DNA of 64,000 bases, from positions 15,577,501 through 15,641,500 of the forward strand of contig NC_067287.1 of the NCBI RefSeq assembly GCF_020740795.1. Direction: 5' to 3'. This document shows positions 24,094 to 37,699 of this stretch, piece after piece. The position numbers and the translations under genes were made by a program. The notes beneath the pieces were generated by a model. The model was given only the letters and a program-made list of their open reading frames with translations, had not been told where the DNA came from and made no database searches. How positions within the stretch are numbered: the first letter of the stretch is position 1; every line of letters starts with the position of its first letter. This stretch comes from Apus apus. Taxonomy: Eukaryota; Chordata; Aves; Apodiformes; Apodidae.

Positions 24094-25731
24094 GTGCTGA
24101 ATCAGCACCTCTTGCTGCTGTATCAGACCCTGGGCAGGGGTGTGAAGTTTTGGGGAAGCCCCAGAGCATTGTAACCTCTCTGCTGGCTGCCTCTGTGTGA
24201 GGGGGACCCTGTAATCCCATCAGCAGAAACCAGGGTGTCTGAGCCTGGGGAGTTTACTTTCTCTGGAAGTCACCTGATCGGAAACCTGGGGCTGGTTGGC
24301 TGGGTGACTACTGCATTTTGGTCTTGAGCCCTTCCAATTAGCTGGGTCCACTTGAAGGGAGAGAAATCTCAGGGCTCATCTTCCTTGGGAAAAGCTCCCA
24401 AGGGAAGTCTTACTCCTCTGTGGTTTCCATAACACCACACTGAGGTGTCTGTACATCCTCTTGTCTTACTAATTTGCCAGTGATGATTTTTTTTTTTTTT
24501 TGAGTTATTTTTAACAGTTGCATTGTGCAACTAATGGGCTTTTTATTGGTGGTAAACAAACTGAGCTAGGCAGGAATGCTGCCGAGGCTGGACTGCCAGG
24601 CTTGCCTCTTAGTGCAGTAGAAAAAACTTGTTTGTTTTTCCTTAAAGAAAAAGAGACAAAACCTGTGGCTCTTCTGCAGCCTGATGTTACTGCTCCCACC
24701 AGCCTCCCCCCATGGAAGTGGCAGCAGAGCAGCTGAGGTGCATGCCCTGCACATCACATCATGGCCAGATTTTTGGGTCTAAAACTACTCTCTGCTTTGG
24801 TTGAAGGGCCTGTAGCCTTTGGTGGGGAGGGCAGTGGCTTTGCCCTTTCTATCTGGGTTGAGCAGGGCTCAATCCTGCCCTGGCATAGAGCTGCTCCCTG
24901 CTGGGCTGTGGCTGGGATGCTTGGGGTTGAATGCATGAAGCTGAAGGTCCTTGACAGGGGCTGTGGAAGCTCCTGTGCCTCTTCTCATGCTTCTTGCTTG
25001 ATAAGCTCAAAACTGGCTGTGAGCACACAGCATTTCAAAGCCCTCCTGGAAGGGGAGTGAGGTTGTATTGGACACCCATACAATGGGGGAAACGCAGGTC
25101 CCGCTGCCACCTGTGCAGCTGCTGCCTGGGGCTGCCGGCCCCTGGGGGCTGTGTGGGGGGCACGGGGCTCCCACCGTGCCAGGAGCTGCCCGTGGACTCA
25201 GCCTCCATCCCTGCAGCATGTGTGCCACCACTGTCCAGGCTAACCTCAAATGAAAAGGATCAAACTTCAGTGGCCAAGAAAAGAGTGCTGACCTATTTTG
25301 GACACTTATTTATATTCAAGTTGCTTCTCTCTGTCTCTGTAAAAAAGCTGTTGTGGCTCTGATACTTTTTAAAAAGTCTTTCCCCTCCCATAGCTTTTGT
25401 TTTTAACAGGATATAATCTAGGACTAACATCTGTATTTTCCAGTAGTCAGAATAAATGTCTTATTATCTTTTCTTTCAGTTTTCTTGCTGAAACAACACT
25501 TTCACAAAGCAAAGCCAGCTCTGTAAGACAGCCAAGCCTTTGGTTGTGTTGTCTCAATTTTTACGGGTCCTCTTTTTATTTCAAGTCTCTGCGACAATTC
25601 AAAGTTTTCAGACCAAAATGGAAAAAAGCTGAAAATATGTCACTGCTGTCTCTGATCATGAGCCACAATGAGAAGTCATCTAATGCAGAGTCACAAAAAC
25701 TATGGAAAGCTGTTGGTTTTGGTTTCTGTGA

Positions 25732-25755
25732 TTTTTTTTTTTTTTTTTTTTTTTT
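25732..25755. repeat. Poly-T tract (24 T)
   Basis: An uninterrupted run of 24 T. The flanks were read for a minus-strand retrocopy with its poly-A tail here, but no recognisable transcript sequence lies to the right on the minus strand. It is treated as a simple repeat. Confidence 0.9.
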
Positions 25756-27321
25756 AAGTGCACTTTCCTGTGGTCACTTCTTGGCTGTATAACTTGCTGA
25801 AATCTTGATCTTCCCCTGAAAGGGTTTTATCAGTGAAAAAGTATTTGAGTTTTTTTTTTTGTCTTGTTTTGACAGCTAATTGTTCTGTAGCTTTATATGC
25901 TGCAGTTCACAGTTAATTTCTGATGTCTTTTAGATTGAAACTGAAATGTCTATAACAAAATTGTATAATTGGAATAATAATAAAATTTGAGCAGCTCAGT
26001 CAGTGCAGCCATGTGCACTAACCCAAGCTAGATACTTGTCATCCTGCATATTTTAGGACTTGCATTTCTTACTGTCAACAGCAGAAATATAAGTTAGATA
26101 CTTAACCAGCAAGAAAAGCAAAGGGAAATGCTATGGCTGTGTCATCCGTGTGAATGAGTGCCAGTTTAGTCCATTGTGTTCTGTTTAATTTTTCCTACTG
26201 TAATGTAGGAGCTTTTTGTATGTATCTGGTTTTGTTGTGTTGTGTTGTTTTTTTTTTTCTCTCTGGTCTATAAGATCTGAAAGAGCAAGAGTAAAAAAAA
26301 CTGGAAGGAGCTTGAATTATGGATGTTGCAAGCCTTTTGGCTTCACTAGGCAAGCTTGCAAATTAACTGAGCATACCAGCCTTCTGCTTAACTAGCTGTA
26401 CCCTATGCAAGTGCATCTTCATGAAGATTATATCCCACTCTCAGAAGGTCAGTGGGAGCTTTTCCATCATCCTTGCCTTCAGCTGCATTTGTGTAACTGA
26501 GAATGATTAGGGAAGTTTCTTTGTTGCACAGTTGTGGTATGTGGCTTCTGTGTCTGTCATACTTGTGTTCCTATTTTCAGAGTGTCTGACATTAAATTAC
26601 CAGTGTCTCGTGCCTAGACAGGCACACAGCCACCTACACCCCCATGTGCACTGAGATGTCTCTGCATCAATGTGGCTGGATTTGGGACAATCCCATTGCA
26701 CTCTGGCAGAAGGGCTGTGCTGGCCCCATGAGCTCCCAAGGCTGATGGGTCTATGGTTGCCATCAAACATAGTTGCTCCTTGAGTGTGACCAGGCTGTGA
26801 CTGTCCCCTTCTTGTGAGGCTGGTCCTGTGCAGGGTTTTGGAGAGGAGGAGGAGGGCTGGAGCCTGTCTTGGCCCTACACACGATCGTAAGAGGTTTTTC
26901 CCCAGTGTTCGTTACCAGATGCTGTGATGCAGTCTGTGAGTGGTCTTCCTCCAAAGTCTCCAGGGAGTGGAGAGCTGGGGGCAGAGGACTCATGATAGAG
27001 CAAAGGAGAGTTTTTCAACTTCTTTCAAGGAAGAACACCAGCTGAGGTCTGTAGCCTCTGATCCAGGGCCTTGTAATGATGCAAAACTGATCTGAGAAAC
27101 TCAGCATCACCCTTAGAAGGAGTGGAATATGGCATGGCCAAGTGAGGGCTTCCATGCTCTGTGCAGGGGTTTTAAATATCAAATGCTCTTCAACTTTCAG
27201 TGGCTCATGTCTGTTTAAAGTTGTTTGTGACCCCTGTGTGTTAAAAGCATTTGTAAAGCTCATCTGAAAGGATGTAGATCTGAAGGTGAAACTAGTTCCT
27301 ACTGCTGCTGGGATTGGGTGG

Positions 27322-27391
27322 GTGTATATATATATGTGTGTGTGTGTATATAGATACTGTATGTATACATAGAATATATATAGATATATAA
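27322..27391. repeat. Compound (TA)n/(TG)n microsatellite
   Basis: An alternating pyrimidine-purine tract: GTATATATATATGTGTGTGT, then interrupted TATA-rich units to 27391. A second AT-rich stretch follows at about 27488-27520. Confidence 0.9.
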
Positions 27392-30300
27392 AACACCTCT
27401 ATTTCCTGAGTTATGTGTTGCTTGGATTTGGTTGATCAAACATAGCCATGGAGAGACCAAATTATGACCCCTGCAATGGAAAATAGTTTTTTAATATTTT
27501 ATATATGTATAAATGTTTTAAATGGACACTATTTCTTTCCTTCCAGTAGAGCAGTTCTAGGTGACCAATAACCCTGACAAAGAACATAGCTTAGAGATAT
27601 GATAGGCTCCAGAAGAGATGCTTATTGTGTCTCCTGAGTACCTGCCATAGGCTGCTGCACATGAGCAATGCTGTTGGCACCTCCTGCTCAAACCTGCTGG
27701 GGTTCTGTCACATCAGCAAGGAAAGGTGTTTACCAAACCCATCTGGGATTTGCTGGATTAGACATGATGGAAGGCTGCTGAGTCTGGGTTAGTTGTATAT
27801 GTAGAAGGTTTCATGCAGTGCACACACTGAGAATTGAAATGCTCCCTGGTCAAAGCAAGCAGAATTCTCCCAGCAAATAAGAAGGCAAACTCAAAGGAGG
27901 GAAGCTCTGTATTGAGTTGGCATGTTTAACATAGTTTAACTACTCTACTGTGAAAGTGAGTTCAGATTAAGCTTCCCCTGTGTAAACAAGCTAGTTGAGG
28001 GGTTTTGTTGTGTGAGGAATTGATGTGGTGAAGCAGATGTTTGAAGGACATCTGTCCTGAGCACAGGAAGCATCCCTGGAGTCATTAACTGCCCCTGGCT
28101 GGCAAAACTGGCAGAGCTGGGGATGGACAGTGCTTTGGAGAATGTCTTAGACCCTCCACTAACCTGGTTAGCCCTCATACGTTCTATACATGCTATATCA
28201 GATCTGAAGTCACAATTTTCCTATACTGGAAGCTCATGGAGAGGATTTTTGTTTCCTGTGAGTCCCTAAAAATTCAGTCCCTTGTACGTTGCCTTAGTTG
28301 TCCTCATGGTGCTAGTGATCTTGTGCACGTGTGTTGGCTCCACACCTCGCACACCAGAATGTCAACAGGGTAAATTTTTTATTAAGTTACTGGGGAAATC
28401 TGGCATTCTGGATTTTCAGTTTCTTGGAAAGGTTTGGATCTAAATCTGAGACTTGGGTGTTCTTCTTTCCCTATATTTCTGCCACCACATTTGTGTCTAA
28501 GCAGGAAAACTGATTAAATTATAGTGCACGTCTGTTACTGTGCAAGTATGGCAGCTCCCTGAAGTTTCAGATGCATTTTTATTTTTCATGTGGTGAGTAA
28601 TCATGCTCTCACATCCAGAGGGTTGAGGGAAGAGCAGTGCACAGCAATTGCTGGATATGCATTTCAAAATTCCCTGTGGAGGACTGTCTAATTAGATCTA
28701 ATGAGCTGGCTGGTGAGCATGCACGTGCGTGTGTGCTTTCACCACCTCTCTGTAGCTAACAGGATCAGAAGTGCTCATGTGTGTCTGAGGTAAATTGGAT
28801 GAGTACGTGGGAGAGATGTTTTTGCAGAGTGCAGGTGTGAAGCAGAATTTTACCTGTGTTTCTCATATCTGTGCTGTAATAAGAGACATCCATTGTGGAG
28901 GTGAAGCATTTGCTAATGCAGATGGTAAACTGGAAGTGGGGTTTGTTGTGGTTTTAGCTGCTTAGGTGAGTAGGGATGGGAGCAGAGCATCTTTGGCAGT
29001 TGATATCCCATCCTCCATCGTGTAGTCCCAAGAGCCATTGGTGCAGGGGGGTAGCAGAGCTACAGCAGGTGACAGGGTGTGTGCCACCGAGCTGCCAGGG
29101 CAAGGTTTTAATTTAACTGGAGACAAAGGGTCAGTGAGGCTGAGATTTCAGTGGATGAGGTGGTTAAAAACCATTAGGTTTGCACCTTGCTGTGTGTCAG
29201 ATCTGCTCTGCTGGCTGCCTTCCCACCTCTCCATCGCTGGAGAGGGCCCTGAGTTGGCTGTGTGTAATTTTGCTTTTTTGCAGGGGTCATGGCCATGGGT
29301 CAGTGCTCTGTTTCCAGGAAGGACCAGCCTGGGTAGAGAGCTGTGCCATGAGGGTGGCCATTTTAATGAGGGGGTTTTCTTTGTCTTTTTTTCTTTCCCT
29401 TTTTTTTCTTTTTTCCTAACAAACCTTTGTTTTCCATCAAGAAAACTGTCCTGAGGCACGACTTAGGGAGGCAAACATGCCTGGACAAAGGGAGCATTAA
29501 GCCTGCACAGAGGGAGGGGAGAGGGTTACACCTCTAATTACTTTGGGTGCATGTAATTTTTTTTTTTCCCCTCTGGTGACTGATGGGTCTTGAAAGGACT
29601 TGCTGGGTTTGATGTGTGATTCACTGGTGCAGTCGTGTTCTGGGCGAAGGCTGGGGGCTGTCTGGGCCCTGGGTGCCAAGGGCAGGCAATGCCCTTGTGC
29701 TGGTGTTGCTCATGCCTGAGTCAGCACTTGTGCAGCACCAGCTGCTCCTGAGCTGGGGGTCAGGACATGGATTTTGCTGCTCATGCCCCAGCCGAGCCAG
29801 ATGGGGGAGGATGGAGAGGCTTCATTCTGCTGTGTGAGCACCATTTTGAGAGGGGTGGGAGCACGTGGAGCAGCACCTCCTGGGAGCAGTGTGGGTGCTC
29901 AGAGCTGTCCTAAGCAGATGTGAAGCACCAAGCTGCAGAATTGCTTCTGCCAACCATTCAGAAGGAGGCAATCCTGATCCCCTTTCACTCATCCCTACCC
30001 CCAAACAGGGACACATGCAGGGAAAAAGGGATCAATGTTCTCCTACCCTCCCAATGAGCAGGAGCCTCCAAAATACCCAACCAGCCAGCCGGCCCCTTTC
30101 TCTGGTCTTAATGCCTGGTCCTGGAACCCATGATAGCACCTGTGTTCTCCTAAAAAAAATGGGACCTGAGTTTGGCTGGAAGAGGAGCTAAGGTTCATGG
30201 TGTTCATGTGGGAAGCAAGAAAAGGGAGGAAGGGGAACTGGAGGTGGAGAATAGTGGATGAGCATTTGTGGGGTTGGTGTTCAGAGGAGAAGAGGAGCAG

Positions 30301-30790
30301 CTGGGGCTGCCCAGGAGAGGGGAGGAAGAATTTGTGGAGTGCTGGCCTCAAAGCCAATGGATTAGGAGTGATTGGCAGGGAGTTCAGGATCTGGTTTTAG
30401 GCAAACAGTGTAAAATATCATGTGGAATTCAAGGAGGGAGCTCCAAAGTCAGTGGGCTTGGCTGCTAAAGAGCCCACATGAGGGAAGGCATTTTAGCCTG
30501 ATTCCTATAAAGATTTTCCTTTTCCCACTACCAACACCCAGCAGGTTGGGTGGTGCAGAGATCTGACCAATGATTTCCTTCCTGAAAGTTTGGTGAAAAT
30601 CAGGGGCCAAGTAGAGGAAGAAAAAACCTGGTAATGCTCTTGTGGAGAGGAATGATGTCTTGTGGGTTCAACTACCATATTAGACATCAGGGCATCTGTG
30701 GCTGCTGGTGCCTGAGATGCACTCATGGGTGGCACTGCTCCTAAGAGGGCTGGCTTTCCTTTGGGGAAACAATGCTCTTTCTGCACCAAA

Positions 30791-31225
30791 ATTTAGAATA
30801 ATTTAGATTGGAAAAGACACTTAAGATCATTGAGTTCAACTGTAAACCTAATGCTGCCAAGTCCACCACTAAACCATGTCTGTAAGCGCCACGTCTGCAT
30901 GTCTTTTAAATACCTCCAGGGATGGTGACTCAACCACTTCCCTGGGCAGCCTGTTCCAGTGCTTGATAACCCTTTCAGTGAAGAAGTTGTTCCTAATATG
31001 TCATCTAAACCACCCCTGGCCTGCCTTGATACCATTTCTTCTTACCACTTGTTACTTGGGAGAAGAGACAGACCCTCACCTTGCTACAACCTCCCTTCAG
31101 GTAGTTGTAGAGAGTGGTAAAGTCTCCTCTCAGTTGAGGAATGGCCTTTGCTCCCGTCTTCCACCCCCCAGTTTCCTGTTCTCACCATTTGAATTGTTTT
31201 GGACACGCCCTCCTCCCTTGAGGAA
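30791..31225 (-). mobile_element. CR1 LINE, 3' end, minus strand
   Basis: This is the reverse complement of the bird CR1 3' end. It starts with 'agaataatttagattggaaa' and 'tcattgagttcaactgtaaa', then 'aagtccaccactaaaccatg', 'gggcagcctgttccagtgct' and 'ctacaacctcccttcaggta', and fades at about 31225 after a 'ttggacacgccctcc' block. It belongs to the same broad type as the promoter copy (shared 'gtggacttggcagtg' and 'acaactacctgaagggaggt') but in opposite orientation. The internal part between 31145 and 31195 is diverged. Confidence 0.9.
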
Positions 31226-34200
31226 GGGTTATTTTGGCTGTTGCTCAGAGGGTCAGCGCCAGGGGTTTGGGCTGAAGGGTTTTGATTTTTGCATATGGAA
31301 CAAGCCTAATCCTCCCATGGCAGCTGGGACATACAAGGGGACAGGACTTTTTTCTTTTTTTTTTTTTTTTTTTTTTCTCCATGATGGGTGGTTCCAGGTT
31401 TGCATGCTATAGCTTGAGAGATGGAGCTTCCCCACTTCTGGACATGCCACTCAATAACTTGAGTAGATCTTACTGTTGGAACTTTCCTCCCTCCACTCTG
31501 CTGTTCCAGCCTTTCCTCCTTCATTTCACCAATTCCTGTCTCATGCTGGAAGGTGATCCCATGCTTTAATAAATCTCAGTGATTTAGAGAAAATATTTGT
31601 CAGCATATCATCTCCCCTCCATATCCTATGAATTTTTCTGACGGTGTTTTCATTAATGAAAAAATGTTTCTAGCAAAAGGGAATGAGCATCTTTGTCACT
31701 TTGAGCAAATCTCATCCAGCCAGGGTGGGGAAATCTGTCTCCAGTGTCACCTCTTTGGTTGGTTTCCCCAGCCTTTCTCTGCTGATGGAAGATCAGTTGC
31801 ATCTTACAGCTTGCAACAGGGCTATAATAATTTTAATTGTATTTTTTTTAAGAAACCCCAAACCACCAAACTGGGGATTCTTTCATTAACTAGAGCTGAG
31901 GGACTGCAGCAAACTACCTTTTGGCTTGAAAGGCATTATTTATGCAGTTACGTAATCCACGTTGAATTTTCAATTTGTCACAGTTTTCTGCTGCCTCCTC
32001 CCTTTTGTCCACCAGCCCAACTGAGCTCCTGCTGAGGCTCTCCATTGTCTGACATGCTTTAGAAAGAGTCCTGATGTATAGGTACAGTCCAGATCCAGCA
32101 ACGCTTTGTGCTCTGAGATCTCTGCTTGGAACAAGTGGCTGCGGTGCTGAGTCTGAGTCTAGAGTCTCTCCCGGTTTAAGGTTACCCCTGCTGGGAGGAA
32201 AAGCCATCATTTTTCATCACAAATTCTTTTCTGAGAGGCTGTGGTTGCCTGGTGTCTCAGCTTCCCTCCCTGCATCCATGTGGGAAAGCCGCTAGCATTT
32301 CCAAGCCGTTCACATTCCTTGCAGGAAAAATATCTCGGCAGCAGAGGACTGTGTGATCCTCTGCAGCCACAACCTGAACGTGGTCCCAGCACAAAGGTAT
32401 TGGGAAAAGCCCAGAAGCCTTCACTTCAATCATATTGGCTCACATGAATGGTGGCTGAGCTCAGTGTTTTAGTTTGCTGAAACTACTTCAGATGCAGGAT
32501 GGAGGTGTTCACTGCTTATCCTGGTGTAGGAGAGCTCTGCCATTTGTAGTAGGGACCTGAGCTGCTGCTGGCACCTGTTAAATCTCAAATAGGAGCCTAC
32601 CTGTGCTACACTTCAGTTTAAAATTATAGTTTGGCATGGATTATTGCTGCATTAGTTCTATGTGAAAATAATCCTCCACTTCCAGGGAACCTGCATGGGT
32701 TTGAGTCTGTGTAGGCACGGACATCAGCATCTTGCAGGGCAGAGGTTTCTCCTGTCGGTTGAAGCAGAGCCATTGAGCACACACCTGCTCTTCCTCCATT
32801 CCAGCTGGGAAATGGAATGGCTTAGCCTAAATCACCCCAAATGCTTGAGATTCTTATGTACCAACTAAAGTGGAAGTGAGGGGCTGGATGTGTTGAGCCT
32901 CCTGGGAGCACAGAGTGTGGGTGGCTGTCGTGGCTCAGCTGGTGGCCCAGGGGCTGCTCTGAGCAGGGTGTGAATACCCTGTGCTGCCGCAGATGCCCTC
33001 GCACCAGTGCTGCTCCTCAGGTCAGGGGGATCCCATGCATATGCCCCCTGCCGGGATGGTAGGGAGGAATCCTCCTAGCCATGGTCTTGCCACAGGGCCC
33101 AAGTTGGAGAGTCTGTTCAGCAGGAATATGGGGATGGGGTGTGAATTGTCCTGAGAAAACGGTGAGCGTGGCTCCTGATCACCTGCACTCCCACGTCTTT
33201 GCCCCTGCCCTGGGGCAGAGGGGGTCTCAGCAGTGGGGTGCCCTTATGCTGAAGGAGCCTTGCAGTGGGTGATGCTTGGGCAGCTCCAACACCTTGGCTA
33301 TGATTCAGGACAGTGATGCAAAGGTCTGTGGGATGTGGGTTGGACCTGAATTGCTGTGAGATGGGCTAATGATGTGGATTACTTTTTTAATTTTACTCCT
33401 CCCATTCAATACTTTGCAAGGATGACTGGAAGGGACTACAGATAACAAAGCTAGCAGTTGCATTTCACAAAAGCATTTTCTTTTGACTCCCTAAAAGCTC
33501 CAGCAGAGAAAATAATAAAAATTTACTTGCTGTTCTTGTTTCCAGGGTGTTCATGCCTTGGAGATGTACAATTAAGGGAAGGTGTACAACTCCTGGAGCT
33601 GTGGTCAGGAGTCTGAACTGTTTTAGATATATAGCACAAAGTAGAACAAAGCCAATCAACCCTTTCCTAAAGACCACTTTTGCTGCTCTCCCTTGGTGCA
33701 GCACAGGCCTTGAACCTGACACACTCATCTTCCCCTGTGCTGATTTCTGTTACTAATTTCTCTTGCTTCAACAAGTGTTAAAATCCCAGCTGCTGTGCAG
33801 CAGGCCTGGGCTGTGTTTCAACCCCCCTCCCCCCTTTCCCAGGGGCTGTTGACGTGCCTGTGCTTGCATCCTTTGTGCTGTGTCCTCCATCCTGACACAG
33901 CTTTTTCCTTTCTCCCGCCTCTGCCTCTCTCGTTTTTGAAGAGTTCAGGCTGGGGATGTGACGTGTGGTGGGTTTTTTTTAGGGGCACGTCAGCCTTGAC
34001 AGAGTTCCTTGAAAACTGTCCCAACCTTAGGAGAGCAGAAAACTTGTGAGAGTATTTGAATTGCTGACCAGTTTGGCCTTTTGGGTGATTCTGCACAGGG
34101 GCAAATACTGCTCCTTGCACACACTGGGGCTGGCAGTTGTCACCTGTAGGAAGAAGGTGCCCCTGAATTCCTCAGCTGCAGTACGGCCAGCCCAGCCAGC

Positions 34201-34479
34201 CAGCAGGGTCCCTCTCTACCCCCTCTTATTTTGTTTGGATCCCAAAGTTGCTTTAAGTTAATTCAAGCTTAATTCCTCCTGCTTGATCCAGCCCTGTAAC
34301 TGCGTGTCTCCCACATGCGACATACTGGAGTGACGGAGACATGTGAACACTGCCAGGCCTGGATAGTGCTTGGAGTAAAACACCCCATTCCTCTCGGAGC
34401 GGCTGGTCTCTGCCCCTTCCCTGGGTGCTGCCCTGCTGGGGTGGTGCAGGCAGGGCCCACAGGGCTGCTCCCTAACGTG

Positions 34480-34610
34480 TCTGTCCCCGCTTGTTCGTGC
34501 CGCTGCCTGAGCCCCGGGGATGGGGAGGGCGGGCGGGATCCCCTCTGCTGCTCCAGGACCTGGAGCCGGAGCTCTCGGCGCCTGTGCTTCCTGCAGGCAA
34601 GTGTGTGCAT
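34480..34610. promoter_or_regulatory. GC-box-containing intronic patch (candidate enhancer or internal promoter)
   Basis: An island of higher GC and CpG inside intron 1, with the overlapping GC box GGGCGGGCGGG at 34527-34537 and further CpGs (GCCGGAGCTCTCGGCGCC) downstream. No TATA box or initiator was pinned. The evidence is only composition and the Sp1-type motif. Confidence 0.3.
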
Positions 34611-36251
34611 GTTTTTTCCGAGGCTGGGTTCACCGTGCCTGTTCTTTGTCTCTCTCCCACCCCTTCAAATTCCCAAATCTTACACTTTTGATCCCCATCA
34701 CGCGCATACCTGTTTCATGCGTCCCGAGCATCTGATGACAGTCAAAGCACAGATCTTTCCCCCTCAGCATCCCGGCCATGTGCTGTGCCATATGAGCTCT
34801 GTTGGGGGGGCATCTGAGTGACAAAGTGCAAACGTGGTCCTTGTTTAGCTCTTGCACTCAGTGGACACTTCTCTTTCTTGTTTTAAGGCAATGTACTGGC
34901 TGTCCCATTATGAGCCTGGCTTTCTTCCAAACAAGCCTTGTGTGTGGGCACGTGTGGATTATCTTTGTCTCTATGGCTACACTGAAAACTGTAGAACCGG
35001 AAAATGTGCTGGAGGGATTGAGCTCCAAGATACTGGTTTCCTACAGCTTTTATGAAAATAATTGCTGGGTGCTGGGACTGTACCTTGTTCACATCTCCTG
35101 ATGCGTTGTAGCAGAAACTCAGCCAGTATTAGACATCAGAGAACCAACAACCAACTCTCAAGCACAGTCTCAGGAAAACGCTACATAAAAAAACCCCTCC
35201 ACATTAAAAATCGAGCTTTGTTAGTTCTATAACTCCAGTGTATTAATATTAATTAGGTCATTTTACTAATTACCTGTTCATTTGTATGTAGGGGCAGTTG
35301 ATAGCTTGCTGATGGGTCCCAGCTGGAAACTGTACAGCATGAGAAACAGACCTTGAGAGTCACGTGTGGGCAAGAGGGGGTTGATTATCACCTTCAAGAG
35401 CTCTTGTTTTAAATCATTTTGGCAATCCCTAAGGTTGCATGTGGGATGAAGAAGTGCTCTCTCTGATGAGGGTTAAACGTGCTTTTTTAATAGAGAATTA
35501 GTGCATGTAAGTAAGCTATTCACTGGTGTGTGCTTGCTAAGAGCTGATGTCAACATTTTGAGAAGATAACAAGTAACAGCAGCTAGAAATATCATCAACA
35601 ACATCATTATGTTTTGGCTTTTTTCAGGCACCTCCCCAGCTGGGGATTTAAAGGTGTTTCTAATTAGTCAGTACTTCTAGCTCTAGGACATGACTTGCTG
35701 AGGCTCCTGTGGCAGGGATGAGCCTGCCTGGGGTGAGCATTGTCTCTGCTCCCCTTGTGAAGGTCACACACTATGCAGTGAGCATGAGGAGCTAAAGCAG
35801 GGGACTGGAAGGGGAGCCTTGTGGAGCACCTTGCATCATCACGTCTCCTGTGGGCAGTAGGTCTCTTAGAGAGGAAGCTTTAACTGGAGACTAAATGGCT
35901 TGTCTGGCACCATCAGTTAGATGTTCCAAGTCCTTTTTCTTTCTGTCTTGTCCAGCTGCAGTGGCACACAGCTACTGTCTGGTACCAGGAGTTTTTCCAG
36001 CCCCACCTTGACTCTGGGTGCTTCTATGCTAGGCTGGACTTTAGGTAATGCTCAGGAAGGAAAGATTTGGTGGTAAGAAAATGTACAGTTTCTTGTCCTT
36101 ATAGACTGTTTATGGGCATCAGGCCCTATGGGTGATTAATTTCAGCATGTGCTTAAATGTAAGTGGTGATATTCCCCATGTTTCAGTTGTTCCATTGCAT
36201 GTCCAGTGTAATAATCTTCATAGCCATTTAAACTATTTGTTATTCATTTTG

Positions 36252-36300
36252 TGAACTTTGGCAAAGATTGGATTATTTTAATACTATTGATTTGACGTCA
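36252..36300. promoter_or_regulatory. Intronic cluster: nuclear-receptor-like site and full CRE
   Basis: TGAACTTTGGCA at 36252-36263 resembles an HNF4/DR1 half-arrangement, and TGACGTCA at 36293-36300 is a perfect palindromic cAMP-response element. A CpG kept inside an otherwise AT-rich stretch is unusual. IGFBP2 is hormonally regulated and liver-expressed in other vertebrates, so an intronic enhancer is plausible but not shown. Confidence 0.3.
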
Positions 36301-37699
36301 GAGATCTGCAGGGAAAGCATTCATCTGTGATGGCCAGCTGGCCAGCTTTTTTCTGCTTCCTGGAGGACCTACCAGTTCATTGCCATTTCGGGCAGAAGAG
36401 ATTGCAAAACTGGCCTCATCCTCCCACAACCCAAGAGTATTCTGGTAGAAACATGGCCATTTTAAGGCAATTGTTCCTTTCTGGCTTGTCAGGTTGATAT
36501 CTATCAGACCTTCCTGGTTCTTTTCTCAGCTCTTCAAGCCCAGTTCCTTTTCTCCAAGTGCTTCTTGATCATGCAGCACAGCACAACACTCAAATTCAGA
36601 TTAAGCTGCTACAGAAACTGCTGAAGTCCCCAGAAGTTCATCCAGGTGCGTATCCTCATTATGGAATGGGTTTGAACTAGTGCTTATTTGGCATTGGAGG
36701 AGAAGGAGGGACAAGGTCACAAACTAATGTTGCTCTCAAAAGAGAGACTGTGAAGGCTTGATCCAAGATGTGGAAACATGGAGGGGAAACAAAGAGAAGA
36801 GGGAAGAGGGTCTTTTTCTGAAAAAAATGTTGCTCAAAGCAGGGAGTGACAACATTAGATACAGCTGATGTTGTGGCATAAGTGGTGGAGACAAGGTAGC
36901 AGAAACAGGGAGGTAGCTGCCTCTGGACATCTGTATATGAATTAACAGCTGTCTCAGGAAGAAATTCATTTGCCCTGGGAAAAAATTACTCTGGATGGGA
37001 ACTGGTTAGGGCAGGTTTACTTCAGCACAAGGTTGCATCATCCAGCCTTTTTTCCTGCCCCTTAGGCCATCTGGGGATTTCCTGGCTGATCCTGTTCATG
37101 CTGTTTTCTCTGGGTGCTTGAGATAGCTTCAATAGATGCTTGTGAACAGCTGTGGTGGAAGAGTATAGAGCTGGCCTAGCTCATTAAGGAAAAATGAGTT
37201 CAGGGAAATATAGATGATTCGGAGGCATTAATCAGTGGAAGATAAGGTTGAGGTGTTTTTTTGTTTTTTTTTTTCCCCATTGCCACAGTCTGCTGAAGGC
37301 TCAGTGGGGTCTGGCAAGATAGGTAAATGGCTGCTGTACTCATGGAAGCAATGAAATAAGATTCTCCACTGCCCTTGGCAAGGGTCTTTTGCCCTGCTCT
37401 GTTGATTCAGCAAGGAGCTCTCATCTTCCAATCATTAGTCATCCTGTTGTGATTTCATTTTGTGGAAGAGATTATAACCAACTGAGGAGACAGGGCAACA
37501 TGAGAGACCAGACTGCAGTCTTATACCACCGTGTCGTTCCTTTGCTTTGCTTTGTCCTCCTTCCAAACCCATGGCCATCCAGACCATACAATGGAGAGCA
37601 GGCAAGAGCATTCTTTATGGTGGGAGGAGCAGCCAGTCCAGACTTGAGCTAGTCAAGTTGCCTAACCCTGGAGCTATGCTATCTATTGTGGGAAAAACA

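Larger units (their letters stand above)
24094..30790. other. Intron 1 segment without recognised genes
   Basis: Simple-sequence tracts are T-runs at 24487-24502, 25732-25755, 25850-25860 and 26248-26259, an alternating TA/TG tract at 27322-27391, and a T-rich stretch at 29389-29413. Open frames are short and unlike any family I recognise. Confidence 0.5.
31226..37699. other. Intron 1 segment without recognised genes
   Basis: It contains a T-rich run at 31348-31376, a C-rich run at 33821-33836, a GC-rich patch with a GC box near 34480-34600, an AT-rich homeodomain-motif patch at 35190-35290, and a CRE-containing patch at 36250-36300. No coding exon or RNA gene was recognised. Confidence 0.5.

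Noticed and set aside
31306..31569. T-rich run with open frames on both strands, considered as the tail of a minus-strand processed pseudogene
   Set aside because: No recognisable mRNA sequence follows on the minus strand and no target-site duplication was found by eye. Treated as simple sequence.
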